Origin: Chloroflexota bacterium
GTDB lineage: Bacteria > Chloroflexota > UBA11872
Direction of reading: 5' to 3'
DNA: 64,000 nucleotides
Assembly: GCA_022826485.1 (NCBI GenBank)
Contig: JAJDUU010000005.1
Coordinates: 62,001 to 126,000 of the forward strand
Below are positions 8,849 through 17,633 of the stretch, piece by piece. The position numbers and the translations under genes are program-made. Every line of letters starts with the position of its first letter. Positions within the stretch are counted from its first letter, which is position 1. The notes under the pieces were generated by a model. It made no database searches. It saw only the letters and a program-made list of their open reading frames with translations, and was not told the origin of the DNA.

Positions 8849-10343
8849 GGCCGGCCTCCTCCGCGATCTCGATCGCGCGCAGCAGTGCCCGTGCCTTATT
8901 GAGGCACTCGTGGTACTCCCGCTCGGGCACGGAGTCCGCCACGATCCCGGCGCCGGCCTGCACGTGCGCCATGCCGTCGCGGACGACCATGGTGCGAATC
9001 GTGATCGCCGTGTCGAGGTCGCCCGAGTAGCTCACGTAACCCACGGCGCCGCCGTAGGGGCCGCGCCGCAGGTTTTCCAGCTCGGCAATGATCTCCATTG
9101 CCCGAATCTTGGGCGCGCCCGAGAGGGTTCCAGCCGGGAAGCAGGCGCGCAGCGCGTCGAGACCGCTGCGGCCCGGCGCAAGCGTGCCGGTCACGTCGCT
9201 CACGATGTGCATGACGTGCGAGTAGCGCTCGACGCTCATGAAGTCGTCCACGGCGACCGAGCCCGAGACCGACACGCGCCCGACGTCATTGCGGCCCAGA
9301 TCGACGAGCATCACGTGCTCGGCGCGCTCCTTCGGGTCGGCGAGCAGCTCACGCGCCAGCTCTCCATCGGCGTCCGGATCCTCGCCCCGGGGACGGGTTC
9401 CGGCGATGGGACGCGTGCGGACCTGACCGTCCTCGAAGCGCACCATCATCTCGGGCGACGCGCCGGCAAGCTGCACGTCGCCGAAGTCCAGATAGAACAT
9501 GTAGGGCGACGGATTGATGCGCCGCAGCGCGCGGTAGACCTCGATCGGGTCGACGGTGAGCCTTCGGCTCAGGCGCAGCGACGGCACCGTCTGGATGATG
9601 TCGCCCGCGGAGATGTATTCCTTCGCCCGCTCGACGGCGCGCATGAACTCGGCCTTGGACATGCTCAGGTCCACGCGCCCGTTGACCGGCGACGCGCTGT
9701 CTCGGCTGGGAACCGGCGTGGGGCCCGCAATGCGGTCGGCAAGCGCGGCCAGCCGATCACGCGCCGCGGCATATCCGCGCACCGGATCGGGATCCGGACG
9801 GGCGACCGTGACGAGCCGCATCACGTCACGCACGTGATCGAAGATCACCAGCTCCTCGCAGAGCATGAACATGCCGTCGGGCACGCCCAGCGGGTCCGGC
9901 GCCGGCACCGGCAGCCGCTCGAAGTTGGCCGCAGCGTCGTAGGCCAGATAGCCGACCGCGCCGCCCTGAAAGCGGGGCAACCCTGGATTGGGCGCGACAT
10001 CAGCCGTGTCCAACAACTGCGCCACCAGGTCCAGCGGATCGGTGTAGGTCTCGGTGCGGGCCTCGCCGTCCGCGTCGGTGAATCGTGCCGTTCCGTCGCG
10101 GAAGCGGAGGCTGCGCGCCGGCCGCGCGCCGACGAATGAGTACCGCGCCACCTGCTCGCCGCCCTCCACGCTTTCCAGCAGGAATGCCGGGTCGCCGGCC
10201 CGCAGCTTGAGGAACACCGACACCGGCGTGTCCAGGTCGCCGGGAATTTCATCGAAGATCGGCGTCGCGCGGCCGTGGGCGAGTTGGTCGAGGGCCCACG
10301 CGCGCTGATCCGTGCGTGCGTCCACCATCTGCTCCATGCCCAT
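8829..10343 (-). CDS. trpE: Anthranilate synthase component I
   Basis: A 504-residue chorismate-binding enzyme. The N-terminal half has 'PVSVFLKLRAGDPAFLLES' and 'RYSFVGARPARSLRF', part of the usual tryptophan feedback site region. The C-terminal domain has 'YISAGDIIQTVPSLRLSR', 'RTRPIAGTRPRGEDPDADGE', 'NDVGRVS', 'FPAGTLSGAPKIRAMEII' and 'RGPYGGAVGYVSYSGDLD', all diagnostic. ATG 10343 follows an excellent Shine-Dalgarno (GGAAGGAGGGG). The track's longer ORF runs into the T-box terminator and is rejected. First gene of the operon, directly downstream of the T-box leader. Confidence 0.97.
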   Translation of the reverse strand: MGMEQMVDARTDQRAWALDQLAHGRATPIFDEIPGDLDTPVSVFLKLRAGDPAFLLESVEGGEQVARYSFVGARPARSLRFRDGTARFTDADGEARTETYTDPLDLVAQLLDTADVAPNPGLPRFQGGAVGYLAYDAAANFERLPVPAPDPLGVPDGMFMLCEELVIFDHVRDVMRLVTVARPDPDPVRGYAAARDRLAALADRIAGPTPVPSRDSASPVNGRVDLSMSKAEFMRAVERAKEYISAGDIIQTVPSLRLSRRLTVDPIEVYRALRRINPSPYMFYLDFGDVQLAGASPEMMVRFEDGQVRTRPIAGTRPRGEDPDADGELARELLADPKERAEHVMLVDLGRNDVGRVSVSGSVAVDDFMSVERYSHVMHIVSDVTGTLAPGRSGLDALRACFPAGTLSGAPKIRAMEIIAELENLRRGPYGGAVGYVSYSGDLDTAITIRTMVVRDGMAHVQAGAGIVADSVPEREYHECLNKARALLRAIEIAEEAGHAARAR

Positions 10344-10376
10344 TCGACCCCTCCTTCCGGCCCCGACGCCGGGCAC

Positions 10377-10406
10377 AAAAAAACCTCTCGCCTGAGGGGC
10401 GAGAGG
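10377..10406 (-). terminator. Intrinsic terminator of the trp T-box
   Basis: On the minus strand this is an 8-bp perfect GC-rich stem, 'CCTCTCGC' pairing with 'GCGAGAGG' around a 7-nt loop, followed by seven Ts. It lies immediately 3' of the T-box antiterminator sequence and about 34 nt before the trpE start, the standard layout of a transcriptional T-box. Confidence 0.9.
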
Positions 10407-10657
10407 CTCGTGCCTTCGCGGTGCCACCCTGCTTCGGGTGCACAAGGCACCCCTTCGTTCCAGATACGGAGCTTGCGCTCGATATCCTGCCCTGCGCTAA
10501 CGGTGGGCCTCCGGCGGAGCCTACTTGGGCGTGCCCGTTGGGTCCGCGGCTCGTGGGGCCATTCGCCGCCGTCGCCGCGACCGGACTTGCAGCGCGAGGT
10601 CCGGCTCTCTAACGCGGCTTCCGACGGGTACTCGTCCCAGTCACAGCCTTTCCAGCA
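10377..10657 (-). promoter_or_regulatory. T-box leader (tRNA-Trp sensing riboswitch) of the trp operon
   Basis: Read on the minus strand, the leader contains the hallmark T-box sequence 'AGGGTGGCACCGCGA' (10430-10416), whose UGGN bulge pairs with the uncharged tRNA acceptor end. Just downstream is an intrinsic terminator. Upstream are Stem I elements: 'ACGAGTAC' (10635-10628) and 'AGAGAG' (10610-10605), the usual K-turn pair. On the 3' side of Stem I, 'GAATGG' places a UGG (Trp) specifier at 10561-10559. Its place directly before trpE fits tRNA-Trp. Expected behaviour: uncharged tRNA-Trp favours the antiterminator and turns the operon on. The class call is firm; the specifier position is by eye. 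Confidence 0.88.
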
Positions 10658-10663
10658 ATCGCG

Positions 10664-10693
10664 AGCCTACGGCGGGCGATTGGCGCGTGTCAA
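10664..10693 (-). promoter_or_regulatory. Predicted sigma-70-type promoter of the trp operon
   Basis: On the minus strand there is a perfect -35 'TTGACA' (10693-10688), an 18-nt spacer and a -10-like 'TAGGCT' (10669-10664). Transcription would begin near 10657, placing the whole T-box in the 5' leader. It lies in the 36 nt-plus gap after the stop of the preceding aminotransferase gene. Confidence 0.65.
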
Positions 10694-10728
10694 CGAAATC
10701 GGTCGATCGTGAGCTGTGCCGTGCGTGC

Positions 10729-11841
10729 CTACGAAGCCGAGGCAGGCGCGGCGAGACTCTCCAGCACGTCGAACAGATCGTCGAGGTAGGCGTCGGTGGC
10801 CGAGAGTCCCATGTGCCCGACGCGGAACACTTGGCCGGCAAGCTCCGCGATTCCGCTGCCCAGCTGGATGTTCGCTTGCTCGCGCACGGCCGCCACGACC
10901 TCGTTCGCCGCGACGCCGGGCGGCGGGCGCAGGGCCGTCACCGTGGGCGACGCCCACTCGTCGGCTGCCAGCGGCGCATAGCCGGCGGCGCGCGCCCGAG
11001 CGCGCACCCGGGCGGCGGCTTCCCGATGCCGTCGATATCGCACTTCAAGCCCTTCCGCCAGAATGCGGTCGGTGGCGACGCTCAGCGCGGCGATGACGTT
11101 CACCGGCATCGTGGCGGGCTGTGGGTGAAACTCCGCCATCTCGGTGGCGTAGCGGCGCCACACGCGCAGGTCGCTGTAGAGCCCGTGGTTTTCGGCCCCG
11201 CTCGACTCCAGAAACTCCCAGGCCCTCGGATTGACGATCACCGGGGCCGCGCCCGGCGGTGACTCCAGCGCCTTTTGCGAGGCCGTGCAGCAGATGCCGA
11301 CGCCCCACGCGTCAACCGCCATGCGCGCGGCGCCGAACGTCGACACCGCGTCCACGATGAGGAGCCGGCCGGCCTCCGCCACCGCGCTCCCCAGGGCCTC
11401 CAGGTCGTTCAGCACGCCGGTGGCCGTCTCGCCGTGGGTCACGCCTACGACCTGGGCTTCGGGGTGCGCCGCCATGAACGCCGCGAGCTCGTCCGCTCGC
11501 ACGGCTTCACCGCGTTCCGTGCGCAGGACGTGGGTGGTGATGCCGTAGCCGTCGGCGACCTCGCACATGCGGCCGGAGAAAAAGCCGTTGTCCACCACGA
11601 TCAGATGGCCGCCGGTGGGCACCGCCGTCCCGATCGCGGCGTCGATGCCCACGATGCCGGTGCCGGCGAGCACAAAGGCGTCGCCCTCGCTCTCGCCAAT
11701 CGCCAGCAGGTTCTTCCGCACATGCCCGTAGGTCTCTACCCACGCGTCGCCGTAGTGCGGAATCACCTGTTCGCCTAGTGCTTTCAACACCTCCGGCTCT
11801 AGGTCGATCGGACCGGGGATCATCAACCGTGGGCGGCTCAT
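10729..11841 (-). CDS. Class V aminotransferase (alanine-glyoxylate/serine-glyoxylate type)
   Basis: A 370-residue fold-type I PLP enzyme. It begins 'RLMIPGPIDLEPEVLKALG', typical of the alanine-glyoxylate aminotransferase group. The PLP-contacting Asp164 is in 'LLIVDAVSTFGAARM' and the Schiff-base Lys190 in 'CCTASQKALESPPGAA'. Likely reaction: amino transfer between Ala or Ser and glyoxylate or a related oxoacid. ATG 11841 gives the family start; the track's upstream extension to 12036 is out of family. It is divergent from the next gene, with 180 nt between them that carries no clear site. Confidence 0.85.
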   Translation of the reverse strand: MSRPRLMIPGPIDLEPEVLKALGEQVIPHYGDAWVETYGHVRKNLLAIGESEGDAFVLAGTGIVGIDAAIGTAVPTGGHLIVVDNGFFSGRMCEVADGYGITTHVLRTERGEAVRADELAAFMAAHPEAQVVGVTHGETATGVLNDLEALGSAVAEAGRLLIVDAVSTFGAARMAVDAWGVGICCTASQKALESPPGAAPVIVNPRAWEFLESSGAENHGLYSDLRVWRRYATEMAEFHPQPATMPVNVIAALSVATDRILAEGLEVRYRRHREAAARVRARARAAGYAPLAADEWASPTVTALRPPPGVAANEVVAAVREQANIQLGSGIAELAGQVFRVGHMGLSATDAYLDDLFDVLESLAAPASAS

Positions 11842-12021
11842 GCCGAATCTGCCAAAGGGTGAATAAACAGCGCGGCGCGGACGTGCACTGGGCGCCTTTG
11901 CGCCCGGGTATGCCTCGGCGGGTTGTTCATTTGGTCTGACGCATGCGTGCCGTGAAGCATAGCCGCTTGGTGGCGGTGGGAGCGTGCTATACACGCACGG
12001 ATCGCCGTCTCGGACAGCAAC

Positions 12022-13164
12022 ATGCCGCTCTCGCAACCGTCAAACCGCGTCTACGCCGAGTTGGGCGTGCCGCTGGTGATCCATGCCGGCGGGCCCACCA
12101 CGAACTACGGCGGCTCGCTCATGCGGCCCGACACGCTGGCGGCGATGGCCGAGGCGGGGCGGGCATTCGTGTCGGTCGAGACGCTCAACCGCCGCATCGG
12201 CGCCTACATCGCCGAGGTCACGGAAGCCGAGGCGGGCATGGTGGTCGCCGGGGCGGCCGCCGGAATGGTTCTCTCGCTGGCCGCGTGCATGACGGGTACG
12301 GACCTGGCGGCCATCCGGCGCCTGCCGGACACGACGGGCCTCAAGGACGAGATGGTCATTCAGAAGATCCATCGCGGTCCCTACAGCCACATGTACGGCT
12401 TCACCGGCGCGCGAATCGTCGAGGTGGGCAACGTGTCGTCGTGCCTGCCCGAGGAACTCGAAGCTGCGCTGACCGACCGCACGGCCGCGGTGGCCTTTCT
12501 CTTCGCGCCGGGGAATCCACGCGGCGGATTGACCCTGCCCCAGGTGGCCGAGATCGCCCACGCCCGCGGCGTTCCCGTGATCGTGGACGCGGCCATGACG
12601 GTGCCGCCGCGCGAGAACCTCACGCGCTTCATCCGCGACGGCGCTGACCTGATCACCATGAGCGGCGGCAAGGTCATCCGCGGTCCGCAAGCGACCGGGC
12701 TGCTCTACGGACGCGCGGACCTCATCGAGGCGGCCCACCTCAACAGCAGCCCCAACCACGCGATCGGGCGACCGTCCAAGGTGGCGAAAGAGGAAATGGT
12801 GGGCCTCTACGCCGCGCTGCGCAGCTACATGGACTCGGACGAGGACCAGATGCTGCGGGAGATGCGCGACTTGGTCGAGATCATCGTCGACGACGTGGGC
12901 GAGATCGACGGCGTGCGCGCGACCGTTGAGTTCGACGACGACCGCTTCTTCGTCCCGACCGCCGTGATTGGCTTCGAGCCCGACTGGACCGGAGCCGACG
13001 CCCAGACGATCGGCGACGCGCTGCTGGCCGGTGAGCCGCCGATCTACCTCCGCGTCGATCCCGCGCGCAACCTGCTGGAGGCCTACTCGGCCAACCTGCA
13101 ACCAGGCGAGCCGGAGATCATCGGGCGGCGGTTGCGCGAGGCGCTGACGGAACCAGGCGCGTAG
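12022..13164 (+). CDS. SelA-like PLP-dependent enzyme (selenocysteine synthase superfamily)
   Basis: A 380-residue protein of the SelA/D-glucosaminate-6-phosphate ammonia-lyase-like family. It has 'VIHAGGPTTNYGGSLM' at the N-terminus, 'AGAAAGMVLSLAACMTG', the PLP Asp in 'VPVIVDAAMTVPP' and the Schiff-base Lys217 in 'ITMSGGKVIRGPQATG'. True bacterial SelA is longer and has an N-terminal tRNA-binding domain, which is missing here. No selB or tRNA-Sec is nearby, so selenocysteine synthesis is unlikely. A lyase or racemase acting on amino acids or amino sugar acids is more plausible. Confidence 0.78.
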   Translation: MPLSQPSNRVYAELGVPLVIHAGGPTTNYGGSLMRPDTLAAMAEAGRAFVSVETLNRRIGAYIAEVTEAEAGMVVAGAAAGMVLSLAACMTGTDLAAIRRLPDTTGLKDEMVIQKIHRGPYSHMYGFTGARIVEVGNVSSCLPEELEAALTDRTAAVAFLFAPGNPRGGLTLPQVAEIAHARGVPVIVDAAMTVPPRENLTRFIRDGADLITMSGGKVIRGPQATGLLYGRADLIEAAHLNSSPNHAIGRPSKVAKEEMVGLYAALRSYMDSDEDQMLREMRDLVEIIVDDVGEIDGVRATVEFDDDRFFVPTAVIGFEPDWTGADAQTIGDALLAGEPPIYLRVDPARNLLEAYSANLQPGEPEIIGRRLREALTEPGA

Positions 13165-13205
13165 TCGAGAGCCGTCACTGTCCGTCATTCCGAGCCGCCC
13201 AACCT

Positions 13206-13310
13206 GTCATTCCGGCGGAGGCCGGAATCCAGTCAGTGTTTCGGGTTCGTCGGGCGGACCTGGACCCCGGCCCCGTATCAAGCACGGGGCAGGCTCTTCG
13301 CCGGGGTGAC
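13206..13310. repeat. Palindromic intergenic repeat cluster (GTCATTCCGG type)
   Basis: Contains 'GTCATTCCGGCGGAGGCCGG', an inverted repeat (ATTCCGGC/GCCGGAAT), followed by a second GC-rich element ending 'GCCGGGGTGACGAG'. The same units recur at 18.6-18.9, 19.85, 36.17, 54.48 and 63.17 kb in this window. They could form RNA or DNA hairpins, as REP-like elements do. No coding potential is seen in the 13165-13341 gap. Confidence 0.8.
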
Positions 13311-13341
13311 GAGCGCTTGCGCTATCGGCGTCACCCAGCGC

Positions 13342-13947
13342 TCACACGCCCGATGGTCGATGCGTCGCGAACCGAAAGTCCTGGAGTTGTCGCCATTCGT
13401 GACCGGCGGGGCGGTTCACGCGGGCGAAGAGGCTTATGCCGCTTGCCTCGACGCGAGCCGGCAAGCTGAGGTCTCGGGCCGCTTGCATTCCGCGGGCGTG
13501 ACTCAACTCGTCCGCACCCTGATAGAGGGTCAGGTGAAACCGAAAGCCGTCGACGGGCTCAGGGCGATTGGGGAGATACACGCTGGTCGAGATTGGACTG
13601 ATTCCACACATCAGCTTTCGATGCAGGCGATCCAGCTCGGGCGACCGCTTCACGCGTACGACGACGATTCGCCGGTCATGCGGATCCCAGACCGTCAGAT
13701 CGCCGAACTCCACCGCGAACGGCGTCGTGTCCGCGGCGGCAGCGGACGTGATCTCGATGACCTCCTCCAAGTCGGTCGGATCGGCGAAGGTTCCTTTCAC
13801 GGTGACATGGGGAGGCAGGGTCGAGGCGGGGAGGCCCGGTTGCTCGCGTACCTTGGCGACTTCCCGGCGAACGCTCTCCGGCATCACGATGGCGATGCCG
13901 TAGCCCGTGTATCCGAATCTGTCAGGGCTAGGAGATCGTCCGGGCAA
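13342..13947 (-). CDS. 2'-5' RNA ligase/2H phosphoesterase family protein
   Basis: A 201-residue protein carrying two HxT/S-type motifs of the 2H phosphoesterase superfamily: 'HVTV' at 47-50 and 'HLTL' at 138-141. Members hydrolyse 2',3'-cyclic phosphates or ligate RNA ends in vitro; the in vivo role is usually unknown. The segment 'GYGIAIVMPESVRREVAKV' matches the usual first strand and helix. No operon partner: the nearest minus-strand gene starts 84 nt further away. Confidence 0.82.
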   Translation of the reverse strand: MPGRSPSPDRFGYTGYGIAIVMPESVRREVAKVREQPGLPASTLPPHVTVKGTFADPTDLEEVIEITSAAAADTTPFAVEFGDLTVWDPHDRRIVVVRVKRSPELDRLHRKLMCGISPISTSVYLPNRPEPVDGFRFHLTLYQGADELSHARGMQAARDLSLPARVEASGISLFARVNRPAGHEWRQLQDFRFATHRPSGV

Positions 13948-14031
13948 ACGCCACTCCGGAAGGAATGAACTGAGTCAACCCACGACGCGACGCCAGGGTT
14001 GCATTCCGTGGGAAGCGACGCATAGACAATC

Positions 14032-14670
14032 CTATCCGGGGGCTGTCACGCAGCGCTCACTCGCCGGACCGTGGATCGGTCTGACAGACAGCTCGTCGAT
14101 GACCGCGACGGTCCGCTGCTGCATCTCGGCCATCGCCTCGTCAGAGAGGCGCGACGTGTCGAAGTAGAGGGTCTCGCCGGAAACCGTGAGCGACTCGAAC
14201 GGCGAATGCAGCATCGCGTGCATGTCCGAGAGCCGGTCGTGGTCGAAGTGGCTCGGGTGCCGCTCGCCGCGCTCGGCGCGCGTCCGATAGCGCTCGAAGA
14301 GCACGTCGGGGTCACCCTTGAGCACCACCTGGACCGTGAGGAAGTCGGCGTCACGTTCCAGCGCGCGGAGCCGGGGGTTGTCAAAGGACGGGATCAGCGG
14401 TGATTCGATGATCACCGACGTGCCGGAGGACAGCAGCTCGCCGGCGACGCTGAACATTACGTCGATGGCCGCAGCCCCGAGCTGCTTGGATTCCACGTAG
14501 TCGGCGGCGCCCAGCCGGTCGAATAGCTGCTCCTTGATCGCGTCCTTGACCACCAGCGGCCAGCGCAGCTCGCGGGACAGCGCCCGCGCCAGCGTGGTCT
14601 TACCGGATGCCGCGTACCCGTTGACGATCAGCAGCACTGGCAAGGGTGGGTGCGGACGCGAACGGTCCAT
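14032..14670 (-). CDS. P-loop kinase (AAA_33/zeta-toxin-like)
   Basis: A 212-residue protein with Walker A 'GYAASGKT' (18-25), followed by 'PLVVKDAIKEQLFDRLG'. The rest resembles small-molecule kinases related to chloramphenicol phosphotransferase and zeta toxin, including 'VQVVLKGDPDVLFERYRTRAERG', where the Arg cluster probably forms the lid. ATG 14670 is chosen as it starts just ahead of the P-loop strand; the longer track ORF is a read-through of the upstream gene in another frame. It starts 2 nt after the stop of the nucleotidyltransferase gene, so the two form an operon. Substrate unknown. Confidence 0.72.
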   Translation of the reverse strand: MDRSRPHPPLPVLLIVNGYAASGKTTLARALSRELRWPLVVKDAIKEQLFDRLGAADYVESKQLGAAAIDVMFSVAGELLSSGTSVIIESPLIPSFDNPRLRALERDADFLTVQVVLKGDPDVLFERYRTRAERGERHPSHFDHDRLSDMHAMLHSPFESLTVSGETLYFDTSRLSDEAMAEMQQRTVAVIDELSVRPIHGPASERCVTAPG

Positions 14671-14672
14671 GC

Positions 14673-15557
14673 TCAGCCGTCCTCGAACAGCGACGCGATG
14701 AACGCCGTGGCTTCGGCGTGGGCTTCCGGCGACGCCCCGGCGGGATCGCGCAGGTGGGCGCTGGTGGCGCCGTCGGGCCAGAGACCGCCCACCGGGGCGG
14801 TGGCCTTCTCGCAAAGTCGCTCGTACAGCTCGAACTTCGCCGACAGATCGTGCTCCGCCATGGCCTGCTGGAACAGCGCCAGGAATGCCGGATCGTGCTC
14901 CCTGAGATAGCGCACGGACGCTTTCTCGCCCTGCCACGGCAGCCCTCGGGTTGCGAAATAGCCGGTAAAGGCGTCGCTAAGGCCATAGAGCAATCGCGCG
15001 TCCAGAGCCGCGGCGTAGTCGGGGTCATCGGACGCGAGCATGCGGCGATTGTGCTGCCGGTCGTAGTTGAGCTTGTTCCAGGCCCGGTAGGCCGCGCCCG
15101 GCGCCGCGCCTGCAGCCGGATCGGACCGGCGAACCTGGATCTGGGCCCTGGCAAGCGCCCCGTTTTGGTCGCACAGGATCTCGGCGCGCTCCAGGTGCGA
15201 CGCCAGCATCCCGACCCATGCGCCGGCGTCCAGGCGGGACTCGGCGTCGGCGATCTCCGCGATCTCGCGCGCCGTGGCGAACATCAGGTCGCCCGTGCGG
15301 CCGTCGATGCAGGTCACACCGGTGCGCAGGTTCGCGTGGGCGTCGTCGAGCACGATCAGCAGATCGATGTCGCTCGTCGGTGTCAGCACTTCATCCAGAC
15401 CGGATCCGCATAGGGCGACGCCCTGGACCGCCGGGTGTCGCGCGAGCCGTTGCACCACGTCATCGAGCATCGCGTCACCGGCCGGCCATGGAACGGCGCG
15501 ATAGGACGCGGCCGACGCCGGTCGGCTCACGGCGGGCTCTGAGCGCCGTGCATCCAT
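14673..15557 (-). CDS. Nucleotidyltransferase-domain protein (aminoglycoside adenylyltransferase-like fold)
   Basis: A 294-residue protein with the pol-beta-type nucleotidyltransferase signature: GSG at 51-53 and 'SDIDLLIVL' with Asp63 and Asp65. The C-terminal part is alpha-helical ('YRAWNKLNYDRQHNRRM', 'LYGLSDAFTGYFATRG') as in ANT/KNTase-like proteins. An alternative ATG is Met30, giving 265 aa. It is followed by a P-loop kinase gene. A group-transfer pair modifying a small molecule is plausible, but neither substrate nor resistance function can be stated. Divergent from uvrB with 35 nt between. Confidence 0.7.
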   Translation of the reverse strand: MDARRSEPAVSRPASAASYRAVPWPAGDAMLDDVVQRLARHPAVQGVALCGSGLDEVLTPTSDIDLLIVLDDAHANLRTGVTCIDGRTGDLMFATAREIAEIADAESRLDAGAWVGMLASHLERAEILCDQNGALARAQIQVRRSDPAAGAAPGAAYRAWNKLNYDRQHNRRMLASDDPDYAAALDARLLYGLSDAFTGYFATRGLPWQGEKASVRYLREHDPAFLALFQQAMAEHDLSAKFELYERLCEKATAPVGGLWPDGATSAHLRDPAGASPEAHAEATAFIASLFEDG

Positions 15558-15592
15558 CCTAGAATTGACCCCTCTGCCACCGTTTACGACTC

Positions 15593-17629
15593 ATGGCCAC
15601 CACCCCCCGCACCGGAGTCCCCGCAGGCTTCCGACTCGAAGCGCCCTATGCGCCCGCGGGCGACCAGCCCAAGGCCGTGGCTCAGCTCGTGGACGGTCTT
15701 GACTCCGGTAATCGCTGCCAGACGCTGCTCGGCGTGACCGGGTCGGGCAAGACCTTCACCATCGCCAACGTTATCAACGACGTGCAGCGCCCCGCGCTGG
15801 TGCTGGCGCACAACAAGACGCTGGCGGCCCAGCTGACTACCGAGTTGGCCGAGTTCTTCCCGCACAACGCCGTGGAGTACTTCGTCAGCTACTACGACTA
15901 CTACCAGCCCGAGGCCTACGTGCCGCGCACCGACACCTACATCGAGAAAGAGACCGACATCAACTGGGAGATCGACAAGCTGCGGCTCTCCGCCACGCGC
16001 TCCCTCTTCGAGCGGCGCGACGTGATCATCGTGGCCACGGTCTCGTGCATCTACGGCATCGGCTCGCCGGAGGACTACGGCCAGGTCAGCCTGGCGCTCA
16101 CCGTGGGCGAGGCGTACGACCGGCAGCGCTTTCTGCGACGGCTGGTGGGCATGCAGTACCAGCGCAACGACGCCGGATTTCAGCGCGGACGGTTCCGCGT
16201 ACGCGGCGACGTGGTGGAGATTCACCCGGCGTATGACGATTTCGTGCTGCGCTGCGAGTTCTTCGACGAGGAGTTGGAGCGCATCGCCAAGATCGAACCG
16301 CTGACGGGCGAGATCCTGGAGGAGCTGGCGTCGGTCACCATCTACCCGGCGCGGTTCTACGTCACCCCTGACGAGCGCCTCAACGTGGCCCTGAGCGCCA
16401 TTGAGGACGAGCTTGGCGAGTACGCGGTCCAACTGGATGAGCGGGGCAAGGTGCTGGAGGCGGCGCGGCTGCGCCAGCGCACCAACTTCGACCTGGAGAT
16501 GCTGCGCGAGACCGGGATGTGCTTCGGCATCGAGAACTACAGCCGGCACCTGAGCGGCCGGCGACCCGGCCAGCCGCCGTGGGTGCTGCTGGACTACCTC
16601 CCGGACGACTTCGTGCTGGTGGTGGACGAGTCGCACGTCACCCTGCCGCAGGTGCGCGGCATGCTGGCCGGAGACCGCAGCCGCAAGCAATCGCTCGTCG
16701 ACTACGGCTTTCGGATGCCGTCGGCGTTCGACAATCGCCCGCTGGCCTTCGAGGAATTCGAGACCTACATGCAGTCGGCGGTGTTCATGTCCGCCACGCC
16801 CGGCCCCTACGAATACGAGCACAGCGAGCAGGTGGTGGAGCAGATCGTGCGGCCCACCGGCCTGGTCGACCCGGCCATCGAGGTGCGGCCCACGGAGGGG
16901 CAGATCGACGACCTGATCGGCGAGATCAACAAGCGCGTGCGGGTCGGCGAGCGCGTGCTCTGCACCACGCTCACCAAGCGCATGGCCGAGGACCTCGCCG
17001 AATACCTGGCGGAAATCGGCATCAAGGTGCACTACCTGCACTCGGAGATCGACACGTTGGACCGCGTCACGATCCTCAGCGAGCTGCGGCGCGGGGTCTA
17101 CGACGTGGTGGTGGGGATCAACCTGCTGCGCGAGGGTCTCGATCTGCCCGAGGTGTCGCTGGTGGCCATCCTCGACGCCGACAAGGAGGGCTTCCTGCGC
17201 GCCGACACCTCGCTCATCCAGACGATTGGACGAGCCGCGCGACACCTGAACGGTCGCGTGATCATGTACGCCGACATCGTGACCGCGAGCATGCAGCGGG
17301 CCATCGACGAGACCTATCGCCGCCGCAGCTTGCAGGTCCAGTACAACGCCGAGCACGGCATCACGCCGCAGTCGGTGATCAAGGGGCTGCGCGACCTCAC
17401 CGACCGGGTCGAGGCGGAGGCCCTGCCGCGCGCCGCCGAGGACGCGCCAGCCTACGAGCTTGGCTTCCGTCGCGTGGACGCCATGAGCCGGGCGGAGCTG
17501 GCCGCCCACATCAAGCAGTTGGAAGCCAAGATGCGCCTGGCCGCCGAGGCGCTCGAATTCGAGAAGGCCGCCCAGTTCCGCGACCGCATCCGCGAGCTTC
17601 GCGAGGACCTCGAAGCGGCGAAGGCCTGA
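15593..17629 (+). CDS. uvrB: Excinuclease ABC subunit B
   Basis: A 678-residue UvrB of normal length. Walker A is in '[17 protein letters not shown]' (47-54); the damage-probing beta-hairpin reads '[20 protein letters not shown]'. Later come '[20 protein letters not shown]', helicase motifs '[13 protein letters not shown]', '[19 protein letters not shown]' and '[19 protein letters not shown]', and a C-terminal UVR motif ('[20 protein letters not shown]') for UvrC contact. A -10-like TAGAAT lies 27 nt upstream of the ATG. No uvrA or uvrC is in the window. Confidence 0.99.
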   Translation: MATTPRTGVPAGFRLEAPYAPAGDQPKAVAQLVDGLDSGNRCQTLLGVTGSGKTFTIANVINDVQRPALVLAHNKTLAAQLTTELAEFFPHNAVEYFVSYYDYYQPEAYVPRTDTYIEKETDINWEIDKLRLSATRSLFERRDVIIVATVSCIYGIGSPEDYGQVSLALTVGEAYDRQRFLRRLVGMQYQRNDAGFQRGRFRVRGDVVEIHPAYDDFVLRCEFFDEELERIAKIEPLTGEILEELASVTIYPARFYVTPDERLNVALSAIEDELGEYAVQLDERGKVLEAARLRQRTNFDLEMLRETGMCFGIENYSRHLSGRRPGQPPWVLLDYLPDDFVLVVDESHVTLPQVRGMLAGDRSRKQSLVDYGFRMPSAFDNRPLAFEEFETYMQSAVFMSATPGPYEYEHSEQVVEQIVRPTGLVDPAIEVRPTEGQIDDLIGEINKRVRVGERVLCTTLTKRMAEDLAEYLAEIGIKVHYLHSEIDTLDRVTILSELRRGVYDVVVGINLLREGLDLPEVSLVAILDADKEGFLRADTSLIQTIGRAARHLNGRVIMYADIVTASMQRAIDETYRRRSLQVQYNAEHGITPQSVIKGLRDLTDRVEAEALPRAAEDAPAYELGFRRVDAMSRAELAAHIKQLEAKMRLAAEALEFEKAAQFRDRIRELREDLEAAKA

Positions 17630-17633
17630 CGCG

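Noticed and set aside
11842-12021. Promoter with TTGGTG and TATACA in the divergent gap
   Set aside because: Spacer of about 15 nt is too short and the -35 is poor; not enough to report as a feature.
12022-13164. True selenocysteine synthase SelA
   Set aside because: N-terminal tRNA-binding domain is missing, length is short, and there is no selB, selD or tRNA-Sec in the window.
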